The translations under genes and the position numbers were made by a program. A DNA stretch of 64,000 nt from the NCBI RefSeq assembly GCF_037975245.1, contig NC_092582.1:14734077-14798076 (forward strand), read 5' to 3'. Positions 39,501 to 54,500 of this stretch are shown here, one piece after another. The notes beneath the pieces are model-generated. The model was not told the DNA's origin. It ran no database searches and saw nothing but the letters and a program-made list of their open reading frames with translations. Every line of letters begins with the position of its first letter. The stretch's first letter is position 1. Source of the DNA: Apostichopus japonicus. Lineage: Eukaryota; Echinodermata; Holothuroidea; Aspidochirotida; Stichopodidae.

Positions 39501-42500
39501 TCTACGATCGTAACTAAAACGGTACCAGGAGTAGGAGATCCTCTAGCTGATGGTGTCTTTGAGGGTGAGCTGGAAACAGATTAAAATTTATCTTGTTACT
39601 TGGGTCCACTTATACAAGAAAAAGAATTTTTAAATTTTGTCATTCATACTGTAATTTTAACACTCACAAATAAAATCACATATGACACAGAAGTAATTTT
39701 GATGTGTCGTAGCTCATTCTAAACTAAATTAATTAAATGTATTTCTGTACGCCTTTTGCATATTTCTGTGGTGGGATCCTAAGATCTGCCTCTTGGACGT
39801 TCTGTTAGTTTCGCACCTTCAAAAGGGTTCTCCGGTAACAAACAATGTGATATTTATATTGAAGAGAAAAATGTTCCACACTGCTAGTTGAAACCCCATC
39901 TCATTATCTTGCCCCTAACTCAAAATGTGGTTAATTGAATATAATCAATTTTGACTGGCTCAACCCTAAACTACTCCGAGAAGTTGGATCACAGAAGGGG
40001 GTCTGTGATGTCATCAGGGAAAATGCTCTTTGAAAGCTCTACTTAGGCTATTATAATCTTCTTGTTGCTTTATCCTTGAAACAAGATACATTTGGAATGT
40101 TTACTTTAATAGCTGTCAAAATTCTCTGTATTAAAATTACAGCAAAATATATCTTTTTTGTAGAAACATTTGTTTTTCCATGTGGATAAATGATTGAAAA
40201 ATTATAAAGAAAAAGAAAACAAAGAAATGTTTTGTTCCGATGACATAGTTCAAGTCTACTGTTGCCAGATGCATAATTTACAAAATATCGCAAAAATTTA
40301 TGTCTTCATAATACAAACTGCCATGAGGATGTGGTTCAGAAAATATTCAGTAATTGTGCTAAGCAATCAACTTCAAGTGCAAGTTAAAGATGAAAAAATA
40401 TAAAATATAAAATAAATAAAAAAATAAAAATTGTCAAAAGAATATGTTCACTTTATAATTTAATGTGATTCTGTGACATCAACAATGAAGGAAATAGAAT
40501 GACAAAAGTCAAAGGCAGATATGGAATCATGACAAAGATTGTTTGCCATGTCAGCAAAATTAATAATTCATTCATGAAACAACATACAACTGTCCAGCGA
40601 GGAAGAAAATTGGCAAAGAAGCTTTCAGTTACATTGGTCCAAAGCTATGGAATGATTTGCCAAAAGACATTAGGACCAGTCCAACGCTGCCAATATATTA
40701 ATGTCGTTTGAAGACATTTTTTGTTTTTAAGTTATTTTAACGTAATAATACCTTTTAATAATATCTTGTTTGTTAAAATTGTACTTTTATAACCTCCTAT
40801 TGTTTTTTTACTTTTATATATAACCTCCTATAGTGTTTTAATAACCTCTTATTGTTTTTACTTTTTTTGTGTTGGTATTTTAGGATTATTTTTATTAGGT
40901 TATTTATTTATTTCCTTGTTATCGTTTTTTGTTTTTGTTTTTTGTGAAGCGCTTTGATACTTTTGTGATTTAGCGCTATATAAATGATGTATTTATTATT
41001 ATTTATTTCAAGCAATGGAATTTCTAATTATTATTTTCTCGTGTGTGTTCAGATGGTTATCTCCCCACCGTGACAGAGGATGCAGCTACGACAGCCACGA
41101 CAACAGCAGGGACAGCCACGACAACAACCGCGGCCGCATCCAGCGGACCGGACCCTTCTCTGTCTCTCGATTTCTCCCACATCGACAAAGAGACTGTGCA
41201 CAGGCTGGTGGACCTACTGCTAATAGTAATTATCAACATACCATTGGTGTGCAGAAAAGAGGGGGAGGACCGGGGGGAGGACCGGGGGGGAAGGTGGTCC
41301 CACGGAAAGTTAAGCCGTAAAAAGAAAACCAATAAGTGTGCTCACTGGTTAGAATACCCCCAGTTTGTAAATGTTTACCGATGGAAATCACTTCATCCAG
41401 ATAAAACTAAGTGACGGTTAATCGGTTAAGCGGTTAATTCTTTTATCGTAAATCTGTTAACCGTTTAATATTGTTTATATGATGTGGGGTATGACGCTGC
41501 ATATAAAGAGAACAGTGATGAACTGCTCTGCGGGTAGAACTCTATTCTTTATTATACTCTCTTGGTATTTATCATAGTATTTTCTTCATCGGGGTAATAA
41601 AATCTGATTTTCAGATCATCCTGGTAAAGTTTGGTAGAGGGTTACCCCAAAAAATGAAACATCCCAGAAACCGGTAGTAATTACAGAACTGGGCGTTAAA
41701 CAATGATTGCGTGCGTGATGCAAACTGTACTTTATTATTCTGTATCTCTGTTGCATAGAATCGTTGACACTGATACAAAGTCTCTCTTTCCTTTATTAAA
41801 CAGTTCATGACTCACGATAAAAGTTCAGTGGACGACATCAATGGCAGAGCTATGGTAAGTTTGATGTCTTTAAAACCTGGAATATGAAATTTTGAATGCA
41901 AATGTCCTGCTTTGTCACAAACATATATTTTATTGCTAATATTTTCGGTCACTTTCACCAAATCTTCCGAATCTCACTGGAGTCCTTTAATGTTTCCTTT
42001 TGTCACAGTTGGTCGAAAAATCCTATTTTGAAACGTGATTGGGAAATCCTTTAAACATCTTTTAGAATGATTCAGCTCAGAACTTCCCCATACGTGTGGA
42101 TTGTACTCAACTAGGCAAAGTTCCAAGGACTAAAAGCACACAAGAATTAGTTGGACTGTCACCTACATTCTGAGGAAACGAAATGTTACAAAATGGTTAC
42201 AAAAAAGAGAAAAGATAATGCCCTCTTCCTTCTTGTTTGGATAAAGTTTGGATGAGAAACATGGTTTCATTTTGTTTTATACTCTCTAATTAGAATATAC
42301 CCCTGTTATTTGATTTGATTTTAGGTAAATGTACTCAGTTTTACTTAAATCTTTTCTTTAATTTTTCTTGCTCCCAGAATACTGTAATAGGTCACCTGAG
42401 TGTACTGCTGGGCTACAATCAACCAGACCGGGAGTTTACGTTACCTCCTCAGCAGCTGCGGGAATCAGCAGTCTTCTATGCCTTCATGACCAGATTACCA

Positions 42501-45500
42501 AGGGTAATAATATCTTGTCTATTGTCTTGGTTGCCATATGTTCAGGAAATCGAGAAGTAGTCTGGGAAATGTAGGGAAAAGGACTGGAAAGTCCTTGAAT
42601 TTTAACAATTAGTCTGGAGAAATGAGGAAAAATCCTCGATTGAACCCTTCTCACACGAGGAGAATTAAGTGAGCAAGGATTTTCTAAGAACTGTGAGATA
42701 TAGTTAAAAGACGTAAATCAAACTGGTCTGAAATGTTATGGCTACAGCATGTCACATTTGGGGCTCAAAAAAGGCTCTTTGAATGTCCCCCTCACCAAAT
42801 ATCTGTTAGCTTAATTATGTCATGAGTTACCATTGTTAGGTTTCCTACAGGTAGCCTAACATACCCCTAGTTATTGCTTAGGCTTTGAAGTAAATGTTAG
42901 ACATGTTTTGGTCTTGAAAAAGTCAGGAACTTCATTTGTTTAAAAGCATAGGAACTGTGTGTCGACCACTTTGTAGAAAGGTCATACCAAGGTGATAACA
43001 CACATGAAAACTCACATGACATAATGGATGAGTTTAATAGTAAGCTTTTATGAAGTCAAGATAACATGCTCTTGAGACTCCTTGTCAACAACATTTCCAC
43101 AAAGACCCTTTCAGTCTTTTGGTAAGATTCTCGTCATCAACGATATCTAACTATCAGTAATAGGATAATTTCTTTGACTATTTGCTCTTCCAATTGTTGT
43201 CCTGTAGATGTTGGATTACAACGTGGAGGTGGGTAACATCATCCTGCCTCTGGTACTGGATCTGCTTCAACATTGTCCCGCTCCTCAGAAGGCGGTGATG
43301 GAGAATCAACCTATAGATTACACACTGTACTTCTTGGAACCTCACTGTAGACAAGCCTGGCTCACATCTCTGCTTGTCATACTCTATAAGGTATCCACGT
43401 ATTTAAGTTGTGTTTGGATTCAGTTTTGCTCGATTCGTATCATTAGTGATTCTTACGTTCTTCTTCTTAAACCGTGAAAAACCTGAAAGGTATAAGCACG
43501 TTTCTGGATGTACTGAGTCGGGGGTCCTCAATAGGCAACCTGCAGACCATATGCAGCCTGCTTAAAGATTTCAATTCGACCTGTGAAAGAAAAAATGGTT
43601 CCACAATCGTGCAATTGAGGCTGTAGGCTAGGGCATCCTACCACCCTAACCAGCACATTGTTCAATCTAGGTTTAGTGAGATCATTTGGGTTTTCTTTTG
43701 CCTTTGCTCCAACCACTGCTTCTCTCCGGCTTTCATGGGAACACCTGAGCTAGGTACTCCTTATTGTTAGTTAATAGCCGCTTCATTCAGTGCGTCTATC
43801 TAAGGACCTTCTCTGGTCTCTTCCAGTCTGGTAAAAATATGTTTCATTTAGTTTGTCTGTTTGCCTCAATTTGGGTTGTTAAAACTGCTTCATATTTCAG
43901 TTTGCTTGAATGTCATGATTTATAGTAATGTATACCTTCTCCTGGAAGTCTATAACTAAAATGCTCAAAGACACTGTTGTATCTATTTGGTAATCCCTTT
44001 GTGAAGTGTTAGCCATTTAATTAAGTGCTACAAAACCTAAATATACACAGAGTGATGTATGAGGCAGAGGTGTACTACTGTGTGAGGATAAACTGTTACC
44101 AAGCTAAGCTATACTGAAAGAACAGGAAAATACTGATATACTAGGTGACTCTAAAGGTCAACCTAATTAGCATGGACTACACCAACATCCAGACGGGGGT
44201 TTATCAAATGCTTCTGCCACAGTTTGATTTAATAAGCAGCTTAGGATACCATACTTTACATTTTCTGTCTTGTATTAATTGTTTCTGTCGCATTTTTTCT
44301 TCATTCCTTATTTTATCTTCCTCTGACTCAGTACTCCTATGATCAAGTAGAATACAAGACCATATTGCGAGGTCTGATCAGAATCACCATTAATCTCTTG
44401 GAGGCACAGCGTCATCGCTGTAAGCCGAAGCGCCCGGAACCCCCCACCATCGAGGATATCTGGGGCGCATCCGAAACACCACCGGCCAAAGACAAGAAAG
44501 GTTGGTTGATTCAAACTTGATGAATTAGTTTTGAGATGTTATCGCAAGAGTTATTGTTCAGTATTATGCAGAATATCGGCAGTTAGATAGTATTCTGTTG
44601 TATGTTATGCACACACTGCCCCACAGATAACGTCTGGATAGACTCGACCATAACCTCATGAAAAATGGCGGATATTCGGGCAGCGTGCGTGTGCTAAAGA
44701 ATACGGCTGATCAAGTGTTTGTGTCGGCACAGTCTTAACAAATGTAACCAATCACGGGGCAGTAAAATTGCATGCGATGTAAACAAGCAATGTTTGCTAA
44801 CAGAAAAGGATCTGTTTGTGGGTGCTGACGAGTCAGTCAGTGTGCGGAGGTTCAGTTTTAAGACCATGCATCACAAACTAGGTCAAGACCATTCAGTTGG
44901 GTCAAGTCTTGAGCAGTCGGCCAGTGTGCGGTTGGCTTAACACTGGCCTTTCAAAGCTGTGAACAGGAAATTCATATTTACAGTTTATGCCGTCTTAAGT
45001 CATATTCTGCTTTTATAAAACATTTCCAAATTTTAGAAGTCATTATTCAGGTGCATGGTGTGTACCATGGCACAAAATATTCAGTTATAGATAACCTTGC
45101 ACCTCTTCTTATTTGACTTTTAGAATTTTTTATTTTGATCCTGCTAGGATCAAAACGTCAGGCCCTCTTTACTGTTACACATTCTCTTACACAGGCTCTT
45201 TAGTGGATAAGCTGTTTGCTAACAGTTTTGTTTTATCCTACAACTTGTAGAATTCACGCTTCCAAATACTTTGGACGATGTCGAAGAAGCCAGCGAGGAC
45301 ACGAGCTCCATACCCTCTGCGGGTCCTACCACACCGTTGCTGGCGGCCTCAGTCACCACCGCGGCCGACGTGATGCCCACTTTCACCTCCCCTACCCCCT
45401 TGTACACTGCCAGTACCCCAGTGCAGCACAGCTTCATGAGGGCGGACATGCTCCACCAACAGATCGACCCCATCGACGAGGATTCGGAGATGATGATGGT

Positions 45501-48500
45501 GGTGCCGGAGGATGCGGTGCAGACCCTGACGATCAAGCCCACCAACCGGGGCCTGGTGGCGTCGACCATCGTGGAAGTGGAGGAGGAGGAACACGAGGAG
45601 ATGCCAGAGAGTCTGGAGGCGGTCAGTAAGGTAGAGGCTGTCCAGGCTAAAGCATCCATCGTTGGGATCGAGAGAGTGGTCAAGATGACCAGAAAACAAG
45701 AGGTTGGTAGATTTGCTAGCTTGATCTCGTGTGACATTTTGACAGGGAGAAAGCAAAATGGTGATAACAGGATTTATACAACACCTAATTATATTCCGGC
45801 CATTTGATTGGTCAATTGCTCGTCGATTGCATGCAAAATCCGCTCTATTGCACTCTATGAAATAGATCCATGGGTTATACTTTTTTGATAGCACTTTTTT
45901 CAATGGTAAGAGAGCAGAGAAACCTGTCTGTTCAAAACAATCTGTTGCATGAGTGCACTTTACATCCAATTATATCCAAATTTGAAGGTGTTGTATAAAA
46001 CAAATAATGGTTTCCATTCGTGCAATAGTGCAAATATTTCATGAGTTGAAGGATGTAATTTGTTCCATTCAACGAGGCTGCGCCTTGTTGAATGGAACAA
46101 ATTACATCTTTCAACTCATGAAATATTTGCACTATTGCACTCATAACCATTCATTATTTGTATAATATACCACAGCGAAAGAATGAGATAAATTCTCTTC
46201 AGCCACTGTTTTGAATTTCCAAGTGGTGTATACTAATTACGGTCAATGAAACACAGGCAATACCTCATATCCTGGTATTGTTTTTATGGCATCATATCTG
46301 GCAAGTTTGAGTGTTTTATCACATTTTTGAAAGAAATAAAGAAACATATAATGCAGGATTTATATTCTGTATGATAAGCCTGTTTGTCACCTTTTGGCAA
46401 CATTTTACAGACTATGGGGACTGCCACAAAGGTGGGTCACGGAAACTGTTCGTTGGGTCACAGGAATTGTTTCAAGATATCGATAAATTCACCTACAGTT
46501 CTAGAAGCTTGCCAATGGAGGTCGACATGTAACATCAAGTCCATAGTCCAAGCTAGTATTCATATATTCAGAGCTTGGATTCTGAATGGGAGGTGTCTGG
46601 TGGGTGATGGCTCAGTCCCCATGGAAGATTCTTGGTTGTGGATGTTAAAGTTTGCAGACCCCCTCTGTACTTCTAAAAGATCTGTAACTGCAGCATTTTA
46701 GAAAACGGTTTCTTTTCCCCGCTGGTTTCTGTTTCTTATAGTTTGTAATCCAGCAAGCAACGACAGTCACTGCTGGAGGTCCTGGTAAAGGCCAGGCAGT
46801 ACAAACTCAGGTGATGGGTACCATGCCGACGGCACCCCAAGCTGTAGCTACTCAGCACGTAGTGGCTATGTCCCTAGACAGGAGCAAAATCCAACCCAAG
46901 TACAGATCAAAAAGAGCGAGAAAACTTGGTGTTTCCACCGGTGAGTAGATTTAGACAGGTTATAAACTTGTTGGACTTCAATCATCCAACTGTGTATATG
47001 ATGTTCATTGAATCTCCTACTTGTTCGTCCTATTCAAATTTTGTGTAACTTTTCAGGGCAATTGAGATTTAGCCAGGATCATCTTAAAGAGTTTTTCAGA
47101 ACAGCCAGTGACCTATAGGTTTGAACCTGGAGATTAGGAGGGAAAAAAATAAATGCTGGATATTGGTTTTTGAAACCTAGATTGTTTCATGAAAGGTTCT
47201 AAGTTTTGAAATAGGTTTGAAGTAGAAAACAGCTGATATTTTTTTGTACATGGTTCTTTAATAATGCCAGCCAGTGTTAGACCGCATGAGTATAATCCTC
47301 TCTACCAAAGGGCGATTAAAATTCAGTATTGAAATGTTGCCACAAAACAAGCCAGTTAGGCGCTGTGTACAAATTATGGGCATACTGTAGATATCTTAAA
47401 GGTAACTATATATTTTATGCAATACATGTTTACTATACCATAAACCAAACTTGTAGTTGTAGAGCTGGTACTCAGGTACTCATATTCATACTTGAGTACA
47501 ATTTACTTGTTGCATTGTACTTGTACTATTGTAGTATTCAGGACTATGTGCTCAAACTTACACTTGTACTTGTGTTCAAGTACACATTGTACCCACACAG
47601 ATACATACTGTACACATTGTACCCACAAGTATATACATACTGTACACATTGTACCCACAAGCATAAACATACTGTACACATTGTACCCACAAGCATAAAC
47701 ATACTGTACACATTGTACTCACAATAAATACTGTACACATTGTACCCACAAGCATAAACATACTGTACACATTGTATCCACAAGCAGATACATACTGTAC
47801 ACATTGTACCCACAAGCATAAACATACTGTACACATTGTATCCACAAGCAGATACATACTGTACACATTGTACCCACAAGTATATACATACTGTACACAT
47901 TGTACCCACAAGCATATACATACTGTACACATTGTACCCACAAGCATAAACATACTGTACACATTGTACCCACAAGCATATACATACTGTACACATTGTA
48001 CCCACATGCATATACATACTATACACATTGTACCCACAACCATATACATACTGTACACTTTGTACCCACAAGCATATACATACTGTACCATTACATGTTT
48101 ACACTTTGTTCACACCCTTTTAGGACACGGTGAGGACACCCACCCAGATCTGTTAGTCCATGGGGAATCCCCACTCAAGGGTAAATTTGCCAGAGAGAGA
48201 CGGTTACGTAAAATCCAGAAGCTGAGAGAACAGATGCAGAAATCACCGGAGAAAAAGAGCAGTGTCTACTCGGCAGTCAGGAAATACCACGATGACAAGA
48301 ACTATATGGCTTTAACCAAGTATGTCATGTGACCCTCCTCCCTCTCATATCCTCTTAAAGGCATTAAAGACTCGCCCCAAACCGCGTGCCGCCATCTTTG
48401 AAAAGCTAACTTTCCGTTGCTTGCAAATGAAGTTTTTCTCTTGTCGCTACAAAATGCAGACAGTAATGAAACGTGATACCTTGTTATCTTTAGCTGGACC

Positions 48501-51500
48501 TGAGATGTCCATCGCTGTATCGTTTGTACACTGTGCTGTGGGTATTGACCGCAGCTGTATGTACTGACTGTACACTAGTGTCTAATTACCGACGGTAGCA
48601 AGCTGTGTGTGTATTTTCTGGGATCGATGGAGGTTTCTAACACTTCTGTTACACCTCATTCGAAACTAGGTCAGATTACAGGCATTAGTCGTTTCTTTTT
48701 GCGCGAGTCTTCACACCCTTTAAGTTGTTCTAGATGTTACCTGTTACTTTTTATATTTTTGTACTTGTATGTACTTGTACCTCTCTGTGTTACAAAATCT
48801 TTGAAACGATACAAAATTTGTTGTGCTCAAACATGGTGATGTATAGATTAGATGATAACCCTACCGCTGAAAGCAAACAGTTTGTGTTTCTGAACCATTA
48901 GCGTCTTAACCAATGTACTTTTAACCATCAAGAGGATATCCTATTTTTCAACAGATCTAGCTAGGCCTAGAGCCATTTGCATATAAAACTATTTGGCTGA
49001 CCTAGTTATTGTCACACATGGTTATGCTATTAAATTCTCAACTGATGGTTGATTACTGATTGGTTAATATGAGAATAAAATGCGTCAAAGTGTTTGTACC
49101 ATACAATACACTACTTACTTAAGGGAATTTGGTGGAACATCCATTGGAGAAATCATTTTCAAAAAGTGCCTCAAATTATCCCAAGGTCAGTTAGTAGATA
49201 GGATGATATTTTATAATAACAGCAGGGGAACTGATAAGCTGTTATAACTGTATGTTTAACCAACATCATAATCTGAAACTGTTTCTTTCCCCAGATGTTT
49301 GGACTGTGGTGCTATCCTTGAGGAGTGTGATGATAACACAATCTCTCTGGCCATTGTTGTCCTCTCGACATTCATCCACAGAGATCCTGAACTAGCTGCT
49401 CCAATGCTCCTAGAAATGCTGCAGGTTGTTGGCAGGTATAGTACTTAGTAGTAGTAGAAATATGTGCAACCATGGTACTGTAAGGTCATATATAACACAG
49501 GTGCTAGAGGTATCATATGCAACCATGGTTCTGTAGGTTGATATGCAACCATGGTACTATAGGTTCATATGCAACCATGGTTCTGTAGGTTGATATGCAA
49601 CCATGGTACTATAGGTTCATATGCAACCAAGGTACTATAGGTTCATATGCCACAATATTCAGGTATACACAAACATGTTGCTATTGACTCATATACCACT
49701 GTCACGTTCTAGGCTCATGCACAACCATGGTGCTAGAGTATTATATGCAACCATGGTACTATAGGTTCATATACAAACATCATTTTGTAGGCTCATGTAC
49801 AGCCAGCATGCTAGAGTATAATATGCAACCATGGTTCGACAGGCTCATATGCAACCATTACGCTATAGGGTCATGTACAATCATGGTTCAATAGGCTCAT
49901 ATAAAAACATCATGCTGAGGGCTCATGTACAACTAGCATGCTAGAGTATCATATGCAACCATGGTTCTATAGGCTCATATACAACCATCAATGCTATAGG
50001 GTCATATGAAACCATGATTCTATAAGGATGTATGTATCCATGGTGCTATGTGCTCATATACAACTATCATACTGTAGGTGCAACCGCGGAACTGTTTTCT
50101 AGAACCTTGCTATACCTTCTCAGATAACATAAACAACCATGGTGTTGTAAATTAACTTCAACCATAGAAGTCTTAGTGCTGCAAAAAATCTTGCTGAATG
50201 TGCTATAGGGTTCCAGCATTTGTGCTGATATAAAGTAATTGATGATCTGGAGAACTTAGTGTCTTATAAACCCTACTCATATAATTTCTTTTCAGAATTG
50301 CCTCAGCAACATTTTACACATGGCAGACGGACAGGTGAGATATACTGTCTGTAGTTTCTAGTTTGTTCAAACTGAGCACTTGTAGCATGTTATGAGTATT
50401 AAAACATGGATATCACAACTGTACTACTATTTCGGCTTGCTGAGCAGTGAATAAAACTGCTCTGTGGTATGAGGTGGTCATCCAAAGCTGCGATTCAATG
50501 CATGATTAATTAAATTACTAATGACACAGCTGTTGAAATTGTGCATTGAATCAGGCAAGTATGCAGTGGTCTAAGTAAAAGGACACTTGGCCATTTTCAT
50601 TAATTTATGTTCTGTTTGCCTTCGGGGACTTTAGAATTTGAAAACTGTGAGTGATGCTTAATTTTGTTATAATTTACAAGTTTTCATTTCTTTTGTGATT
50701 CATTAAATGGTATTGTTAGACATCATTAGATCAGTTGACCATATGAGATATATATCTCCTGACTTTTTAATGTGTCAAAGCAAAAATTAGTAAAAACACA
50801 TACCTAAAATAGCAGTAAACAGATAATCTCAATTAAGCATTATAATAATAAACCTAATATGTCAAATTTGAATATTTATCAAAAACAAGAGGAATGACTC
50901 GATAGTTAAATTGTCCTCTATATTTGTTTAGTTCTGGTCACCCTCCCGGTCACTGCTGTACGGTCGCAAGTCAGTTCCTGCGATGTGTTCTCCATAAACT
51001 GGCACCAAATGGAATCTTTCCCCAGCTGTTCTTGAGTAAAATTGAAGGTACGTCTGACTATTAGGTCTTGTTAACACCATACTCTATGGCTTAAAAGAAT
51101 CTCTTTAATACTAAAGCATACTATTACATCACCCAAAACGGTGTACTGGTGTTTCATCCCAGCAATGCCCTGCATGTTACCGCTACCTTGCCCCACTGCC
51201 CCTCCCCGAGTGACAACATCTCTGATCCAATTACATTCATCTCCGATACATTGCATTCAACTCTGATCCATTACATTCATCAGTAATAATCATATCAGAG
51301 AATATTTTTGTCTATTTTATTGACGCTCTGTGTTGATATCTGGCATTGGGTAATATCAAACGGAATTGTTAACAATCTCTTTACTTCTTAGGCTTTTGTG
51401 TTATGCTACCAACGGTATACTAGTGTATCTTACAGACAACGCCCTGTCTCTTACTACCTTGTCGATCCCCCATCCACCCGCCCCAACCCCTCCCCTACCC

Positions 51501-54500
51501 TGAGTGACAACATCTCCGATCAATTACATTCATCAGTAATAATCATATCAGGGAGTATTCGTGTATATTTTATTGACGCTCTGTGATGATATCTGGCACT
51601 GTATTGTTTACAATCTCTATACTTCTTATTCTTACTTACTATGGAGAGGGAGGGATCTTAGGTATTGATATATTACTGTCCCACTGAAAGCTTCTAATCT
51701 TTGTATTTGAATTGAGTAAAAAAAAAAGTTGTTTGACATTTTTCTGGTGTAATGTTTAATTCTTGTTGACTCATCTTTATTGTTTACACTATCATGTAGA
51801 CTCTTCATAATTGATGGTTACTCCTCTCAACAGATTACACCTTCTTGAAGACCATGGCCATTGCACTAACTGATTTCAACGAACTGACTCCCACAGATGC
51901 CATCACTCATCTATTGGAGGTAATAACATTCACATGCACCCTTGCAATGATATATATACTATTCGATTTGATTTTTGAGGCAAATGCAGTCGTTAGTTAC
52001 ACTGTGACATTCACACTCATATCTGAACAGAAATTTTGAGAGAAAAAGTGTCAGGGTTAAAAGCCCAAAAAATTGAGAAAAATCTGCAATCGTAATTCCT
52101 CAATGAGAAAGGGCTGTTGTTAAAATGAAGAAGCTTTTGGCAGTAAATTTAAGAGTACTAAACCCCAAAAACTGTATAAGAATAAACTTCTATTTCAGCA
52201 ATTTTTTCTTAACACATATGACAAATTTTGTAATTCAAATTGATTTACAATTTATGGTGATCTGGCGACGGACTCAATATTCCGTGATGACTTTACAGCT
52301 ATGCTTCCTAAGATCTGACTGTAATATTGCTTGTCAGAGTGTGAACTGGCAGGCTTTTTCTTTACTCAGGAATGAAGCATTGCCTTCACCCCCCCCAATC
52401 CCCCACCCCCCAAAAAAAATTCAGCACAAGTGTAATTTACTGCCTTGTTGGGAATTACCATCATCATTGAACTATTCATTTGGAAAGGAGAAACATCTGT
52501 TGAGTTTGAAATGTTTAAAGGGAATTCGGATTGGATTTTAGGAGATTCATCCTTTTGCTATTCTGGAATGGAGGATAACTCTTAATGGATGCTTATATAA
52601 AGGAACAAATGAAATACAGCAGGTAGTTATGTGTTGTAGCTATATAGATGGCGGAGGGGTGGGGGGGGGTGGATGGCATAAAAATGTAACAACGAAAATC
52701 TGCATTACTTAAATTTGTTACATCATCTCATATGAAATGCTTTTCATGGGTCACCTAAAAATGTTTTTAACTTGGAATAGGGATTGAACGAGAAGAAGAC
52801 ACTGCCCCCACTTCGAATACTATTGGTGGTGATGAATCTAGCCGAATACATGGATCACCTGCCACTAGAGGGCGCTAGCATTTGGACCAACTTAGTCACG
52901 CTGTTCGAGACGTTCCTGCGGAAGTTAATTCTATTCCTACCAGATAATGTGAGTTTGAATTCAGGTTTTTCAAACTAGAACATTTTAAGAATGTTGTATA
53001 GTTATTGGAGGCAATGTTCAGCCTTTATCTCTGTCTAGAATTGAAACTGTACCTTACATCATCAATGCGTTTGGTTGAATTGAAAATATCAGCATGCGGT
53101 CAAAATATTCTATTGTGAATCGGCTTATAATTCTTGCGTGGAATCCGAAGAAATGATCTTTGTGGGTATACAGATTGGAAATTGTAGAATTTTTCAGAAT
53201 GCAATTATGGAGTGTTTGTGAATAATGAGTCAGTAAGTTTTTGCAAGTAAGTTTACTGTTTCTTTATCTGCATTCTCTCCAGTGCGACATGAATGACACA
53301 TTCCGCATAATAGAGATACTGTTCAGAAGTCCGGCCAACAAGAACTTAGTCACTTTACTGGAACCGGTCGGGAAATTAGTCAGCTTTGCAATCCAGAAGG
53401 CTCGATTTAAATTGAAACATCTTTTAGAAATCTGTTCTTTGTGCAACCGAATTTTCATGAAGGTAGAGTTTCCTTTTTTCCCTAAATTTTTAAGAAAGAT
53501 GGAAGGTAACAGATAAAATCTTTTAGAGTATTTAAAAAGAGGAAAAAAATTGCTAGATTAACATTGATTCTTCTGTAGCTTCTTCTACTGATGATGTAAT
53601 ATTATATTTCATTTTGAAAACTAGTATATTTTATCATTTTTGAAACTTTGTTAGGTGCACAACTTACACCTGCTGAAACATTTATCTCAACTGTACCGTT
53701 CTGTTGATGGGAGGTATAGGGGAGCACTTGTGACTTATTTGACAACTGTCACAAGTTTTTGAGATGGGTTTGCATTTGATTCTCTCCCTATGCAGGGTTT
53801 AAATGCTTTTAATCTGTTGTATTGTATATTTGTACGATTCCGTCTATCGCATGTTACTAAGTTTAAGCAATTATGTAGATGGTACAGAATTTGAATATAT
53901 ATGCTCTCTGTTTTAAGTTAAATTTAAGTTTTTTTAGTTATTTAATGTTGTATTTATATATTTTAATTTATTTTATTTAATTTATTTGTCTTTAACTTAT
54001 TTAATTAATTTTTCTCTAGGAGAGGGAGAAGCAGTCTCTATCAAGATGTGTCGTGCTGGAGTTCCAATCGGCGCTGAAATTTAAATCTTGTCTGGCCGAC
54101 ATCAACCTGATTCAGCTGGTTCAGTTTGTGATGGTGGACGCTGGAGGCAAGATGAACGACTTCAGCATCGTAGACGGAGAGTGGGACATCGAATTTGGAC
54201 AGGTGAGGAACCGGTTAGACCTGGAGTAAAACTTGCACTCGAAATTACGACCGATTGCATATCCTGTTACATCCCGCCTGACCGGTTTTACCGACATTTG
54301 AAATGGAAATTATGCAAATATTATGTTAAATTCAATTCGAAGCAACCAGCGTGTGGCATCGCAGTGCAAAACAGCATAGTCCTTGTAGCAGTAATGAGTG
54401 CAACACAATATCGAATCTACTTCACAATGGTCTGAACAATCATCGAGAGAAAGAGAAGGTTCGATAAAAAGATTGGGTTTATGTACCATCATCACATGGA

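Noticed and set aside
44640-44945. Candidate MITE in intron 34
   Set aside because: Some internal repetition (GTCAGTGTGCGG / GCCAGTGTGCGG) but no inverted ends, TSD or second copy could be found.
45349-45969. Minus-strand frame of 206 codons opposite exon 35
   Set aside because: Antisense shadow of the GC-rich exon 35; no recognisable domain, and the sense strand matches UNC79.
47575-48092. Regular direct repeats resembling a CRISPR array
   Set aside because: Unit is continuous tandem DNA with no unique spacers, no adjacent cas genes, and the genome is eukaryotic.
47544-48332. Long open frames on both strands of 170-190 codons
   Set aside because: They are translations of the 32-bp minisatellite, which lacks stops in several frames; the product is a pure repeat of short Cys/Tyr-rich strings and is not a protein. 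Only 48124-48319 is coding (exon 37).
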